Source of the DNA: an uncultured Oscillospiraceae bacterium
GTDB lineage: Bacteria > Bacillota > Clostridia > Oscillospirales > Oscillospiraceae
Assembly: GCA_900763965.1 (NCBI GenBank)
Contig: CAAFMG010000156.1
Coordinates: 1 to 6,033, forward strand
Reading direction: 5' to 3'
DNA: 6,033 nt
The translations under genes and the position numbers were made by a program. Below are positions 5,959-6,033 of this stretch, piece by piece (the first letter of the stretch is position 1; every line of letters begins with the position of its first letter). The notes under the pieces were generated by a model. It was given only the letters and a program-made list of their open reading frames with translations. It was not told the DNA's origin and ran no database searches.

Positions 5959-6033
5959 TTAGCCTTGTCTCTGCTTGTGCTTGGGGTTTTCGCAAATTAC
6001 CATAACGCGACCCTTGCGCTTGATGATCTTACA
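5959..6033 (-). CDS. rpmJ: 50S ribosomal protein L36, C-terminal 24 residues (5' end outside window)
   Basis: The window edge cuts this gene after 24 codons plus stop. The visible residues, CKIIKRKGRVMVIC followed by ENPKHKQRQG, match the C-terminal two thirds of bacterial L36, a protein of about 37 residues in the large subunit. The first visible residue is the second cysteine of the CxxC pair. Together with the later cysteine and the His of PKH it gives three of the four zinc ligands, so this is the zinc-binding form; the first cysteine lies beyond the edge. Its position directly upstream of rpsM is the standard order in Clostridia, where infA usually precedes it. Confidence 0.94.
   Translation of the reverse strand, partial: CKIIKRKGRVMVICENPKHKQRQG

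Overview
The window looks like a chromosomal segment from an anaerobic Clostridia-type Firmicute, probably close to the gut Oscillospiraceae/Ruminococcaceae. I infer this from the order of the ribosomal genes (rpsD lies between rpsK and rpoA, unlike Bacillus), the style of the proteins (a nearly cysteine-free S4 N-terminus, a BceB/FtsX-like permease with a duplicated core), the strong AGGAGG ribosome-binding sites and a roughly balanced GC content. No database search was possible, so the genus is open.

Right half, minus strand (3122-6033): the distal part of the alpha (spc-alpha) ribosomal operon, in the order rpmJ (5' end cut off by the window edge), rpsM, rpsK, rpsD, rpoA, rplQ. It encodes ribosomal proteins L36, S13, S11, S4 and L17 and the RNA polymerase alpha subunit. 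Intergenic gaps are 14-29 bases except for 80 bases between rpsD and rpoA, which hold a perfect 9-bp hairpin next to the rpoA ribosome-binding site. The operon ends at a 12-bp GC-rich hairpin (3067-3097).

Middle, minus strand (2202-3046): a separate unit with a perfect-consensus sigma-70-type promoter (TTGACA, 17 bp, TATAAT), a tRNA-Thr(GGT) gene with an encoded CCA end, an intrinsic terminator starting 3 bases after the tRNA, and then a short alpha/beta hydrolase gene with a good ribosome-binding site but no evident promoter of its own.

Left third, plus strand (2-2068): the C-terminal 688 residues of a large two-repeat FtsX/MacB-type ABC transporter permease. It converges on the hydrolase, and a hairpin flanked by A and T runs (2079-2112) can terminate transcription from both sides.

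The most unusual observation is the start of rpsK. The reading frame holding the conserved S11 N-terminus has no ATG, GTG or TTG. It opens with CTG at exactly the place where Met-Ala-Ala-Lys is expected, 9 bases after a strong Shine-Dalgarno sequence, and it is preceded in frame by ATG-TAA, a start codon followed at once by a stop. Either rpsK uses a CTG start beside a start-stop element, or there is a base error here. Apart from that, the genes are ordinary, and I see no CRISPR array, insertion sequence or novel multi-gene system.
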